Assembly: GCF_002234595.1 (NCBI RefSeq)
Contig: NZ_NMUL01000066.1
Location: forward strand, 1 to 64,000
Direction: 5' to 3'
Length of the DNA: 64,000 nucleotides
Source: Amycolatopsis vastitatis
GTDB lineage: Bacteria > Actinomycetota > Actinomycetes > Mycobacteriales > Pseudonocardiaceae
Shown: piece by piece, positions 35,788-43,711 of the stretch
How the letters are laid out: every line of letters starts with the position of its first letter
How positions within the stretch are numbered: position 1 is the stretch's first letter
Made by a program: the position numbers and the translations under genes
Notes under the pieces: generated by a model
Seen by the model: the letters and a program-made list of their open reading frames with translations, nothing else
Database searches by the model: none
Told to the model about the DNA's origin: nothing

Positions 35788-36447
35788 TCAGCCCGATCGT
35801 CCGGGTTCGGAGCGCCGTTGGGACATGTACACCGCCGCCGAGGTACGCCGCTCGACGCCGAGCTTGTGCAGCACCGACGACACGTAGTTCTTCACGGTCT
35901 TCTCCGCGAGGAAGAGCCGCTCGGCGATCTGCCGGTTCGTCAGGCCCTCGGCGACGAGGTCGAGCACCCGCCGCTCCTGCGGGCTGAGCTGCTCGTACCG
36001 CGGGTCCGGGGCCTGGACGTCCTCGCCGCGCAGCTTGTTCATCACCGACGCGGTGAGCGTGACGTCCAGCAGCGAGCCGCCGGCGGCGACCGTGCGGACG
36101 GCCTCCACCAGGGACCGGCCGGAGACCTGCTTCAGCATGTACCCGGCCGCGCCCGCCATGATCGCGCCGAACAGCGCCTCGTCGTCCGAGTAGGACGTGA
36201 GCATCAGGCACGCGGGCGGCGGGTCCAGAGTGGACCGGATGTCGCGGCAGACCTCCACCCCCTGGCCGTCGGGCAGCCGGACGTCGAGGATCGCCACGTC
36301 CGGGCGGGCCTGGGGGATGCGGACCAGCGCCTCGGCCGCCGTGCCGGCCTCCCCGACCACCTCGATGTCCGGTTCGGGCTCGAAGACGGTCTTCAGCCCG
36401 GTCCGGACCAGCTCGTGGTCGTCCAGCAGGAACACCGCGATCGTCAT
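35788..36447 (-). CDS. Two-component response regulator, NarL/DevR type
   Basis: 219 aa. Receiver domain with phospho-acceptor Asp in VAILDVRLPDG (about 52) and acidic pair FLLDDHE; linker; then a LuxR-type HTH (QLSPQERRVLDLVAEGLTNRQIAERLFLAEKTVKNYVSSVLHKLGVE). The order and HTH resemble DevR/DosR. The start ATG overlaps the histidine kinase stop by 4 nt. Likely partner of that kinase; target sites could include the palindrome at 38565-38578. Confidence 0.9.
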   Translation of the reverse strand: MTIAVFLLDDHELVRTGLKTVFEPEPDIEVVGEAGTAAEALVRIPQARPDVAILDVRLPDGQGVEVCRDIRSTLDPPPACLMLTSYSDDEALFGAIMAGAAGYMLKQVSGRSLVEAVRTVAAGGSLLDVTLTASVMNKLRGEDVQAPDPRYEQLSPQERRVLDLVAEGLTNRQIAERLFLAEKTVKNYVSSVLHKLGVERRTSAAVYMSQRRSEPGRSG

Positions 36448-37964
36448 CGTTCCCTCCGCTGTTCGCCGGTCCGCGCCGGCAGCTCCGCGGTCCACTCCAG
36501 CCGCGCGCCGCCACCGTCCTCGGCGGTCAGCACGCAGGTGCCGCCCCACCGGGCCGCGCGGGCGGCCAGGTTGCCGAGCCCGCTCACCCGGTCCCGTTCC
36601 GGCGGCGGGCCGATCCCGTCGTCGTGCACCACCAGGCCCAGCCGGCGGCCGAGCCCGTCCACCGTCACCTCGACCGAGCACGACGTCGCCCAGGCGTGGC
36701 GCGCGACGTTCGTCAGCGCTTCGCGCAGGGACGCGATCAGGTCGGAGCGGACGGCTTCCGGCACCGCGGCGTCCAGCGGTCCGTCGAAGCCGACGCGCGG
36801 TTCGAAGCCCAGCGCGTCGCGGGCGTCCACGGCCACTCGCAGCAGCTCCGCGCGGAGGCTACCCTGCGCCTGCGCGGGCGCCTGCAGCGAAAAGATGCTG
36901 TTGCGGATCTCGCGGATCGTGCCGTCGAGGTCCTGGGCGAACCCGGCGACGCGCGCCGCGACCCCTTCGTCGGCGATCAGCCTGCTGATCCCCTCCAGCC
37001 CGAGCCCGGTCGCGAACAGCCGCTGGATCACCAGGTCGTGCAGGTCGCGGGCGATCCGGTCGCGGTCGGAGAACACCGCCAGCTGCTGCCGCGCCTCCTG
37101 CGCCCGGGAGAACTCGACGGCGAGCGCGGCGTGCCCGGCGAACGTCTCGGCCAGCTGGACGTCGGAGCCGGTGAACGGCGACCGGTCGCGGAACTTCGCG
37201 ACCACCAGCACCCCGAGGGTCTCCTCGCCGACGATCAGCGGCACGGAGATCGCCGAGTCCAGGTCCTTGATCATCGCCGGCATCGCCCCGGCCCGGTCGC
37301 GCTGCTGCTCCTGCACGCGTTCGCCGTAGTCGCGGACCACGACCGGGTGGCGGGAGGTGAACGCCATCCCGGTGGCGGTGCCCTCGAGCGGCACGGTCAG
37401 TCCGGTGAGCCGGTCGGCGTCCTCACCCGGCGGCTCGACGACGTCGAACACCAGCTGTTCCGGGCCGTCGGGCCGCGCGATCGCGCCCGCGGTCCCGCCG
37501 GCGACGACGCGGGCGCGTTCGGCGACCAGCCGGAGCGTGCCGTGCAGGTCCTCCGCCGCGAGCAGGGCCCTGGTGACGTCGTAGGACGCCTCGAGCCAGC
37601 GTTCGCGGCGGCGCATCTGGTCGACGAGCAGGGCTTTTTCGACGGCCATCCCGGTCGCCGCGGTGAGCGCGCCCAGCACCTCGCGCTCGCGGCGGCCGAA
37701 CTCGCCGCCGTCGCCGGGCTCGACCGCGAGGGTCCCGAACGTCCGCGTGCCCGCGCGGACCGGCAGCTCGACCGCGCCGGTGCCGGGGTCGCCGGTGCCG
37801 TACCGGGCGACGCCGCCCTCGGGCACGTCCAGCCGGCCGCGCCGGGCTCCCAGCAGCTCGCACGTCGCCGTTACCGCGCGGTGCAGCAGGGCCGGCAGCT
37901 CCAGCTCGCGGGCGATGCCGCCCACCGCCGCGAGGACCGCCGGCATGCTGATTTCGTCCGCCAC
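36444..37964 (-). CDS. Sensor histidine kinase with two GAF domains (DevS type)
   Basis: About 506 aa. The N-terminus has two GAF-like domains (about 20-150 and 165-310), followed by a HisKA_3 helix with phospho-acceptor His in DRIARDLHDLVIQRLFATGL. The HATPase domain has the N-box LREALTNVARHA and G-box DDGIGPP and SGLGNLAARA. This is the architecture of DevS/DosT sensors that bind haem or respond to redox state. Haem ligands cannot be assigned with confidence. Start GTG 37964 has GAGGAGG nearby; an in-frame earlier start is possible. Confidence 0.87.
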   Translation of the reverse strand: MADEISMPAVLAAVGGIARELELPALLHRAVTATCELLGARRGRLDVPEGGVARYGTGDPGTGAVELPVRAGTRTFGTLAVEPGDGGEFGRREREVLGALTAATGMAVEKALLVDQMRRRERWLEASYDVTRALLAAEDLHGTLRLVAERARVVAGGTAGAIARPDGPEQLVFDVVEPPGEDADRLTGLTVPLEGTATGMAFTSRHPVVVRDYGERVQEQQRDRAGAMPAMIKDLDSAISVPLIVGEETLGVLVVAKFRDRSPFTGSDVQLAETFAGHAALAVEFSRAQEARQQLAVFSDRDRIARDLHDLVIQRLFATGLGLEGISRLIADEGVAARVAGFAQDLDGTIREIRNSIFSLQAPAQAQGSLRAELLRVAVDARDALGFEPRVGFDGPLDAAVPEAVRSDLIASLREALTNVARHAWATSCSVEVTVDGLGRRLGLVVHDDGIGPPPERDRVSGLGNLAARAARWGGTCVLTAEDGGGARLEWTAELPARTGEQRRER

Positions 37965-38094
37965 GTCCTCCTCGACCCCGCTGGTTCGCCGAATCCCGGG
38001 CCTGCCCCGGGCCGTCAAGAGTGCCACAGGCGACTGCCCGTGTCGGCCCAATCCGGTTCGTCCATCCGGGGGGTCGAAGAACGGAGCGGGTTTG

Positions 38095-38496
38095 TTACTC
38101 GGCGTGGCAGGTGACGCGGTGACCGGTGATGTTCTCGGCCGGGATGCGCAGGTACCGGCGGCCGGCGGGGGGCCGGCAGGGGCAGGTGATCTCGCCGAGA
38201 TCGGCGGCGGCGGACTCCGTGGCGCGCCCGAGCAGGCTGACGTACCACCCGGCGCCGAAGTCGGCGGCGAGCTCGTCGGCTTCGAAGGCGACGACGGCGT
38301 CGCGCGCGCCCGCGTAGAGGGGGCTGTCCGCCGGGACGGCGAAGACCACGGCGTCGTCGACGACGGCGAAGCGCACCGGGCGCACCGCGGGCATCGCCCG
38401 GTGGGTGAAAATCACCCGTCCGAGGGTCGCCGATCGAAGCAAGGCGAGGCACTGCTGCCGGTCCAGCAGCAGCCCGAAGCCCACGTCGTCCACCAT
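38095..38496 (-). CDS. Pyridoxamine-phosphate-oxidase-fold (flavin-binding) protein
   Basis: 133 aa. The split-barrel pattern LRSATLGRVIFTHRAMPAVRPVRFAVVDDAVVFAV then VAFEADELAADFGAGWYVSLLGRA matches PPOX-fold proteins of the type found in the DevR dormancy regulon of mycobacteria. F420 or FMN binding is possible. It lies just upstream of the DevSR-like genes in the same orientation and has a GGGCC-N4-GGCCC palindrome about 70 nt before its start. Start ATG 38496. Confidence 0.75.
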   Translation of the reverse strand: MVDDVGFGLLLDRQQCLALLRSATLGRVIFTHRAMPAVRPVRFAVVDDAVVFAVPADSPLYAGARDAVVAFEADELAADFGAGWYVSLLGRATESAAADLGEITCPCRPPAGRRYLRIPAENITGHRVTCHAE

Positions 38497-38564
38497 CGTG
38501 TACCTGTGTTTCTCCTGTGAAATACCCGGCCACCAGCGTGATCGGTTCGCCTGGAGCCTCGATA

Positions 38565-38578
38565 GGGCCGTTAGGCCC
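38565..38578. promoter_or_regulatory. DevR/OsdR-like inverted repeat upstream of the PPOX gene
   Basis: GGGCCGTTAGGCCC has 5-bp perfect arms and 4-nt spacing, the geometry of sites bound by DevR-class regulators (GGGAC or GGGCC half-sites). It lies 69 nt upstream of the PPOX start, next to a DevSR-like operon. Assignment is by resemblance and position. Confidence 0.5.
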
Positions 38579-38728
38579 GGCCACCGCGACGGCGGCGGCG
38601 CACCCACGCCGAGGCGCCGGGCGCCAGGGCCGGAAGACCCGGATCAAGGCGGCCGGCCGGCCGGTGTGACGGCCACGCGGCGTGACCTAGCGTCGTGACT
38701 GTCCGTCGCCGGGAAAGTGGAGAAAGGG

Positions 38729-39352
38729 GTGAGGCCGATGCCGCCGCACTCCGCCGGGGGCGACCGCCCGCCCGCGGCGACGTTCAGGGTCGACCCGGCA
38801 CTCGTCCGGTCGGCGATCCGGGGCAACCGCGCCGCGGTGAGCGGCCTGCTGAGCACGCTGCGGCCGGTGGTGTTCCGCTACTGCCTCGGCCGGCTCCGCG
38901 CGTGGCAGGACGGTTCGTCCGACGCCGAGGACTGCGCGCAGGACGTGCTGATGGCGATCGTGCGCGCACTGCCCGGCTACCGCCATGACGCCGAGGCCTT
39001 CCTGCCGTTCGTCTTCGGCATCGCCGCGCACAAGGTGTCCGACTTCCACCGGCAGCGGGCACGGGACCGCACCAGCCCGGTCGCCGAACCACCCGCGGAC
39101 CGGTGGGTGGGCGCGGACCCGACGGGCGAGGAGGTCGAGCGCTCCGCCGCGCTCGACTGGTCGGCCGGGCTGCTCGACTCGCTTCCGCCGCGCCAGCGCG
39201 AAATCCTGGTGCTGCGCATCATCCTCGGCCTTTCGGCCGAAGAGACGGCCACCGCGGTCGGCCTCAGCAGTGCCGGCGCGGTCCGCGTCGCCCAGCACCG
39301 CGCGCTCACCACCTTGCGGCACGGCCTCCTCGCGCAGAAACGCGCTTCTTGA
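38729..39352 (+). CDS. RNA polymerase sigma factor, SigD-like ECF group
   Basis: About 207 aa. Region 2 contains VRYCLGRL-type helices with DAEDCAQDVLMAIVRALPGYR; region 4 contains LPPRQREILVLRIILGLSAEETATAVGLSSAGAVRVAQHRAL, very like mycobacterial SigD. The stretch FLPFVFGIAAHKVSDFHRQRARDR also matches. GTG 38729 is chosen because GGAG lies 7 nt upstream; GTG 38717 and ATG 38738 are alternatives. No anti-sigma gene is adjacent. It is followed by an IR-B palindrome 12 nt after the stop. Confidence 0.87.
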   Translation: MRPMPPHSAGGDRPPAATFRVDPALVRSAIRGNRAAVSGLLSTLRPVVFRYCLGRLRAWQDGSSDAEDCAQDVLMAIVRALPGYRHDAEAFLPFVFGIAAHKVSDFHRQRARDRTSPVAEPPADRWVGADPTGEEVERSAALDWSAGLLDSLPPRQREILVLRIILGLSAEETATAVGLSSAGAVRVAQHRALTTLRHGLLAQKRAS

Positions 39353-39364
39353 TCCGCGACCCGG

Positions 39365-39419
39365 CGACGTGAATGACTCATTCATGGCGCCGGACGACAT
39401 GAATGAGTCATTCACGTCG
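39365..39419. repeat. IR-B intergenic palindrome (22-bp perfect arms)
   Basis: Arms 39365-39386 and 39398-39419 pair perfectly around 11 nt. The core GAATGACTCATTC is shared exactly with the copy at 22808-22860, while the flanks differ but stay complementary. It lies 12 nt behind the sigma-factor stop, as expected for a terminator. Confidence 0.85.
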
Positions 39420-39963
39420 TCCGCTCGGCCCACGGGCATTCCCCACGCCTCACTGAGGGATACGGTCGCGGGTTCGGATCGGTTCAAAGTTTCTCCGGCG
39501 AACTTCACCACCCGGAAAACCCCCTGGTCACAGCCCTGCACTCCGCCGACGACCGGAGGCCGCGACGGGACACCGGCGGCGACCGGCCGGGCCCGCCGCA
39601 CCCGGGCGCAATTCTTCGGCAATTCCCGGCGACCTTTCCTCGCCCCGCTTGGCTACGGAGACCGAATCCTGCCCTGACGGTTCGTGATGGGCAGAAATAC
39701 CTTCTTGCCCGGTGTCAAGCCCCCGTGTAGGTTCCATCACGGAACGATAACCAGCCGGTTGACGGCGCGGCCGCGGGCAGGTGGCCGCGCGCCCACTGAT
39801 GTCGGGTCAGTGGACCAGCCGGGAATCGATCCGTGCCGACCCAATACCCGCTGCAATACCCGCTGCAATCCCTGCTAGGACCGAACCTGCCGGGAACGAG
39901 CCTGGGCTCGTCCCGTTCAGTGTCGTGCCTTCCCGCCAGCCCGACACCCCGGAGGAACTTCCC
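39420..39963. other. Long intergenic region before the DUF1996 gene
   Basis: About 540 nt without a convincing gene. Base composition is lower in GC than neighbouring genes, notably around 39480-39520 and 39650-39760. It contains a threefold 12-bp repeat (39842-39877) and should hold the promoter of the DUF1996 gene. Open frames here lack ribosome-binding sites and recognisable sequence. Confidence 0.5.
39842..39877 (+). repeat. Three tandem 12-bp repeats in the leader of the DUF1996 gene
   Basis: CAATACCCGCTG occurs at 39842-39853 and 39854-39865 exactly, and a third diverged unit CAATCCCTGCTA at 39866-39877. They end 86 nt before the gene start and are probably in its untranslated leader. 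Confidence 0.75.
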
Positions 39964-41394
39964 ATGTCCCGCACCCAAGGGCGCCATCGGCTGTCCCGTC
40001 GCACGAAGATCGCGACCGGCAGTCTCGCCCTCGCCATCGCGGTCGGCGGCATCGTCGTCGCGACGACCACCGGCAACACCGGTGAGGCCAGTGCCGACGA
40101 GGCGAACCCCGCGTTCTTCGTCGACATCCTCAAGGTGAAGCCGAACCAGTTCGACCCGCGGCCGGTCACCGGCGCGTCGACGGGCACGTTCACCGTGGAC
40201 TGCGGCCGCAACGAGAACCAGCACTTCAACCCCGACAACTTCATCGCCCAGCCCGGCGTCCGCAACGGCGCCCAGCACCTGCACGACTACGTCGGCAACC
40301 TCTCCACCAACGCCGACTCCAACAACAAGAGCCTCCTCAAGGCCGGCACCACCTGCCGCAACGGCGACAAGTCCGCCTACTTCTGGCCGGTCGTCCGCAT
40401 CGACACCGGCGAAGAGGAGAAGAACGAGCCCGCCAAGAAACCCGACGGCGACCGGGCCCAGTCCGACCAGGAGGCGAAGACCGTCCAGGTCTCGTGCCCC
40501 GACGTCGCCAGCAAGCTCACCGACATCCCCGACCAGGCGATGGCGGAGGTCGACAGCAACCTCGACCAGCTCGACACGCAGGCCGACGAGGCCAACAGGC
40601 GCATCGCGGCGACACAGGGCCAGGGCGGCCCGGACTTCGTGCGCAACGCGATCCTGAGCCCGCTCAAGGACCGGCGCGCCGCGATCATCGACCGGATCGC
40701 CATCGCGATCGGCCGGTTCGCGCCGAGGCCGGGTGACCTGGGCGGCCTGGCGCCGTGCACGACGAAGCCGGGCAAGGACACCGGAACGCCCACCCCGCCG
40801 CCGAGCACCACTGCCGGGGGCGCGCTGCCGGGCCAGGACGAGAACAACGAGCTGCCCGGCAACGACGGCAAGATCCTGCGGCCGCAGCGGGTGCAGATCA
40901 CCTTCCGCGGCAGCCCGGTCGGCAAGGTCGTGGCGATGCCGCGCTTCCTGCGCGTGCTCTACGGCGACGCGAAGGTGTCGACCAACGGGCCCGCCAACGC
41001 CCGGGCGAGCTGGACGTGCACCGGGTTCGAGAACCGCGTCACCGACAAGTACCCGATCTGCCCGCAGAACAGCAAGGTCAAGCGCATCCACACGTTCCCG
41101 AGCTGCTGGGACGGGAAGAACACCGACAGCGCCAACCACCGCACGCACATCGTGTTCCCGGACCAGTTCGGCCGGTGCGCCAAGGGGTTCAAGGCCGTGC
41201 CGCAGCTGCAGATCTCGCTGACCTACGACATCCCGCACGACATCCAGGTGAAGAAGCAGTACAAAGTGGACGCTTTCCCGCAGGAGAAGCACAACCCGGG
41301 TTCCGACCACGACGACTTCGCCAACGTGATGTCGCAGCGGATCATGAACGGCCTGGTCAACTGCGTCAACCGCGGACGGGCCTGCCGGGCGTGA
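39964..41394 (+). CDS. Secreted DUF1996-domain protein
   Basis: 476 aa. ATG 39964 follows CGGAGGAA; an N-terminal signal/anchor (IATGSLALAIAVGGIVVATTT) leads to the DUF1996 start FFVDILKVKPNQFDP. Typical DUF1996 features are GAQHLHDYVGN, TTCRNGDKSAYFWPVV, FPSCWDGKN-D-ANHRTHIVFP and the conserved Cys pairs. Between the two halves (about 160-300) is an insertion with a helical segment (DQAMAEVDSNLDQLDTQADEANRR) and a Pro/Thr linker. DUF1996 proteins are secreted and of unknown activity; some are linked to wood- or polysaccharide-degrading organisms. Confidence 0.85.
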   Translation: MSRTQGRHRLSRRTKIATGSLALAIAVGGIVVATTTGNTGEASADEANPAFFVDILKVKPNQFDPRPVTGASTGTFTVDCGRNENQHFNPDNFIAQPGVRNGAQHLHDYVGNLSTNADSNNKSLLKAGTTCRNGDKSAYFWPVVRIDTGEEEKNEPAKKPDGDRAQSDQEAKTVQVSCPDVASKLTDIPDQAMAEVDSNLDQLDTQADEANRRIAATQGQGGPDFVRNAILSPLKDRRAAIIDRIAIAIGRFAPRPGDLGGLAPCTTKPGKDTGTPTPPPSTTAGGALPGQDENNELPGNDGKILRPQRVQITFRGSPVGKVVAMPRFLRVLYGDAKVSTNGPANARASWTCTGFENRVTDKYPICPQNSKVKRIHTFPSCWDGKNTDSANHRTHIVFPDQFGRCAKGFKAVPQLQISLTYDIPHDIQVKKQYKVDAFPQEKHNPGSDHDDFANVMSQRIMNGLVNCVNRGRACRA

Positions 41395-41447
41395 CCCGGT
41401 TCCGGCGGCGCGCCCGGGGATGGCGCGCCGCCGGCCTCGCGGGTTGG

Positions 41448-41813
41448 ATGACGGACATGGTCACCGGTGACGAAGTCCGCGCGTTCGCGGCCACCCTGCC
41501 CCGCGCTTACGAGGCGTACGTGCGGGACCAGGTCAAGTTCCGGATCGGGCAGATCGTCTTCCTCGCGCTGTCCCCGGACGAAACCCTGATGGGCTTCGCC
41601 TATCCCCGCGAGCAGCGGGAAGCGCTGGTGGCGGGCGAACCGGAGAAGTTCCTGATGCCCGAGCCGCGGGACCTGCGCTACCAGTGGGTCCGCTGCCGCC
41701 TGGCGGCGATCGATCCGGCCGAGCTGCGCGAGCTCGTCGTGGACGCCTGGCGGATGTGCGTCCCGAAGAAGGTCTGGACCGAGTACCTGAAGACCCACCC
41801 GCTCAGCGACTGA
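41448..41813 (+). CDS. MmcQ/YjbR-family protein
   Basis: 121 aa, with FAATLPRAYEAYVRDQVKFRIGQIVFLALSPDETLMGFAYP, PREQREALVAGEPEKFLMP and a closing DAWRMCVPKKVWTEYL, as in YjbR/CyaY-fold proteins. The function of the family is not settled (nucleic-acid binding proposed). ATG 41448 or 41457. Its end overlaps the convergent MFS gene by 11 nt. Confidence 0.78.
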   Translation: MTDMVTGDEVRAFAATLPRAYEAYVRDQVKFRIGQIVFLALSPDETLMGFAYPREQREALVAGEPEKFLMPEPRDLRYQWVRCRLAAIDPAELRELVVDAWRMCVPKKVWTEYLKTHPLSD

Positions 41814-43026
41814 CCGCCTCGCGCTCGGCCGCCGCGAGCGCGTCTTCCGTCACCCCGAAGAGCCCGGCCACCACCCCCAGGGCCGGCACGCCCATCAGCA
41901 CGAACACCGCGTGCAGGCCGGCCGCCTGCGCGATCGCGCCGCCGGCCAGGGCGCCGAGGGACTTGGTGCCCCAGGCGACGAGCCGGTGGCTGCTGTTGAG
42001 CCTGCCGAGCAACCGGTCGGGCGTGAGCCGCTGGCGCAGCGACACCATCACGACGTTCGACACCAGGAGTCCCACGCCGCCGGCGAAGAACACCACCCCG
42101 ACCGCGTACGGGTCCGCTGTCACCGCGAGCACGCCGACCGTGAGGCCGCCGGCGAGCCACGACACCCACAGCGCGCGCACACGGCCGAGCCGGCGTTCGA
42201 CCGGCTCGGCGAGGACCGACCCGGCCAGGCTGCCCGCGGCGATGCTCGCCATCAGCAGCCCGAAGGCCGGCGCGGACAGGCCCATCGCCGATCCGGGGCC
42301 GACCGCGTGGAGGACGAGGACGGCGAACGCGGCGCCGGTGGCGAAGTTGAACGTGCCGACCATGACGGTGAACGTCCGCAGGATCTTGTGGTGCCAGAGG
42401 AACCGCAGCCCTTCGGCGATGTCCGCGCGCAGCGTGGTTCGCCCGTCGCGGGGAACGCGGTACGAGCCGCGTGCCAGCAGCAGGGTCGCGACGGCCGCCG
42501 CCCACAGCGCCACCGGCGTGCCGAACGCGGCTCCGGCACCGGCCGCGGCCAGCAGCCCGGCCAGCGGCGGGCCGGCGAACTCGTTGGCGGTCTGCTCGAC
42601 GGCGTACATCCGGCCGTTGGCGCGCGCCAGCCGGGTCCGGCCGACGACCTGCGGCACGATCGACTGCGCCGCGGTGTCGTAGACGGTCTCGGCGGACCCG
42701 GCCCCGAGCGCGACGACGTACAGCGCCCAGATCGATCCCCCGCCTAGGACGGTCAGAAGCAGCACCCCGGCCAGCAGCCCGCCGCGGAGGACGTTCGCGG
42801 TGAGCATGGCGCGCCGGCGGTCGAGCCGGTCGACGAGCGCGCCGGCGGGCAGCGCGAAGAGCAGCCACGGCAGGCTGAAGGCGAAGGCCAGGCCCGCGAT
42901 GAGCACCGGCGAGCGCGTGTAGTTCACCGCGACCAGCGGCAGGGCGACCTTCAGGACGCCGTCGGCGAGGCTCGACAGGCCGGCGGCGGACCACAGCCGC
43001 CAGTAGGTACCCCCGAGTCCGCTCAC
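41803..43026 (-). CDS. MFS transporter (EntS/drug-exporter type)
   Basis: 407 aa, 12 hydrophobic helices. The loop ALPAGALVDRLDRRRAML between helices 2 and 3 is the MFS signature; the N-terminus YWRLWSAAGLSSLADGVLKVALPL fits the MFS_3 group. GTG 43026. It is divergent from an ArsR-type regulator, with a perfect dyad in the 65-nt gap. This suggests an efflux pump derepressed by its substrate. Confidence 0.85.
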   Translation of the reverse strand: MSGLGGTYWRLWSAAGLSSLADGVLKVALPLVAVNYTRSPVLIAGLAFAFSLPWLLFALPAGALVDRLDRRRAMLTANVLRGGLLAGVLLLTVLGGGSIWALYVVALGAGSAETVYDTAAQSIVPQVVGRTRLARANGRMYAVEQTANEFAGPPLAGLLAAAGAGAAFGTPVALWAAAVATLLLARGSYRVPRDGRTTLRADIAEGLRFLWHHKILRTFTVMVGTFNFATGAAFAVLVLHAVGPGSAMGLSAPAFGLLMASIAAGSLAGSVLAEPVERRLGRVRALWVSWLAGGLTVGVLAVTADPYAVGVVFFAGGVGLLVSNVVMVSLRQRLTPDRLLGRLNSSHRLVAWGTKSLGALAGGAIAQAAGLHAVFVLMGVPALGVVAGLFGVTEDALAAAEREAVSR

Positions 43027-43042
43027 CTGATCGAGGATCGCA

Positions 43043-43068
43043 CATCGATGGACTTTTCTCCATCGATG
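43043..43068. promoter_or_regulatory. Operator dyad between MFS and ArsR-type genes
   Basis: CATCGATGGA (43043-43052) and TCCATCGATG (43059-43068) form a perfect 10-bp inverted repeat around CTTTTC. It is placed so that one bound dimer could block both divergent promoters. Confidence 0.7.
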
Positions 43069-43091
43069 GAGCGATCGACTACGCTCCGTTC

Positions 43092-43628
43092 ATGACCGAA
43101 CCCCGCCGTCGCCGGCCCGCCACCCCCGAAGAGGCGAAGGCGCTCGGCCACCCCCTGCGGCTGCGCATCATGCGGCTGTGCCTGGTCGACGAGCTGACGA
43201 ACAAGCAGCTGGCCGACCGCCTCGGCCGCGATCCCGGCACGGTCCTGCACCACGTGCGGCAGCTGGTGGCCGCGGGCCTCCTGGAGCCGGCCCCGGTCCG
43301 CACCGGCCCGAGCGGCGCGCTGGAGAAGCCCTACCGCTCGAACAACGAGACGTGGTGGCTGGACGGCCCCCTGGCGGGCGCGGACGCCGAGACGCGGTTC
43401 GCACCCGTCGAGATCTTCCAGGAGGAGCTGCGCGAGGCGGGCCCGGACTCGGTGGCGGTGTACGAGAAGTTCCTGCTGCACCTGTCCCCCGACGAGGTGG
43501 AGGAGCTCGACCGCCGGATCCTGGCGGTGCTGGACGAGTACGTGGCGACCGACCACGAGCGCCCCGGCCGCCCGGCGGTCGGCGGGATCTTCGTGCTGCA
43601 CCACGTCAAGCGCGACCACGACGGCTGA
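43092..43628 (+). CDS. ArsR-family winged-helix regulator
   Basis: 178 aa. Winged HTH near the N-terminus: EAKALGHPLRLRIMRLCLVDELTNKQLADRLGRDPGTVLHHVRQLVAAGLL. The rest is helical, without the metal-binding Cys motif, so it more likely senses an organic ligand. ATG 43092. It should repress itself and the divergent MFS gene through the 43043-43068 dyad. Confidence 0.86.
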   Translation: MTEPRRRRPATPEEAKALGHPLRLRIMRLCLVDELTNKQLADRLGRDPGTVLHHVRQLVAAGLLEPAPVRTGPSGALEKPYRSNNETWWLDGPLAGADAETRFAPVEIFQEELREAGPDSVAVYEKFLLHLSPDEVEELDRRILAVLDEYVATDHERPGRPAVGGIFVLHHVKRDHDG

Positions 43629-43653
43629 GGTGGCACCGGCCGCCGGGACGCGA

Positions 43654-43690
43654 ACGGGCCCCTGTCCGGGGGAGGTGGACAGGGGCCCGT
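43654..43690. terminator. Bidirectional hairpin terminator between convergent genes
   Basis: ACGGGCCCCTGTCC and GGACAGGGGCCCGT are perfect 14-bp arms with a 9-nt loop. It lies between the ArsR-type gene end (43628) and the SH3-domain gene end (43712). Confidence 0.8.
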
Positions 43691-43711
43691 CGGTTTCAGG
43701 CGGTCACCGCG

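Noticed and set aside
22808..39419. The repeated palindromes as a CRISPR array or as insertion-sequence ends
   Set aside because: The copies are singletons 4-17 kb apart, without regular spacers, without a transposase gene between them and without visible target-site duplications.
38687..39622. A 311-codon minus-strand frame over the SigD-like gene
   Set aside because: It covers the IR-B palindrome and the antisense of a clear sigma factor; no domain seen.
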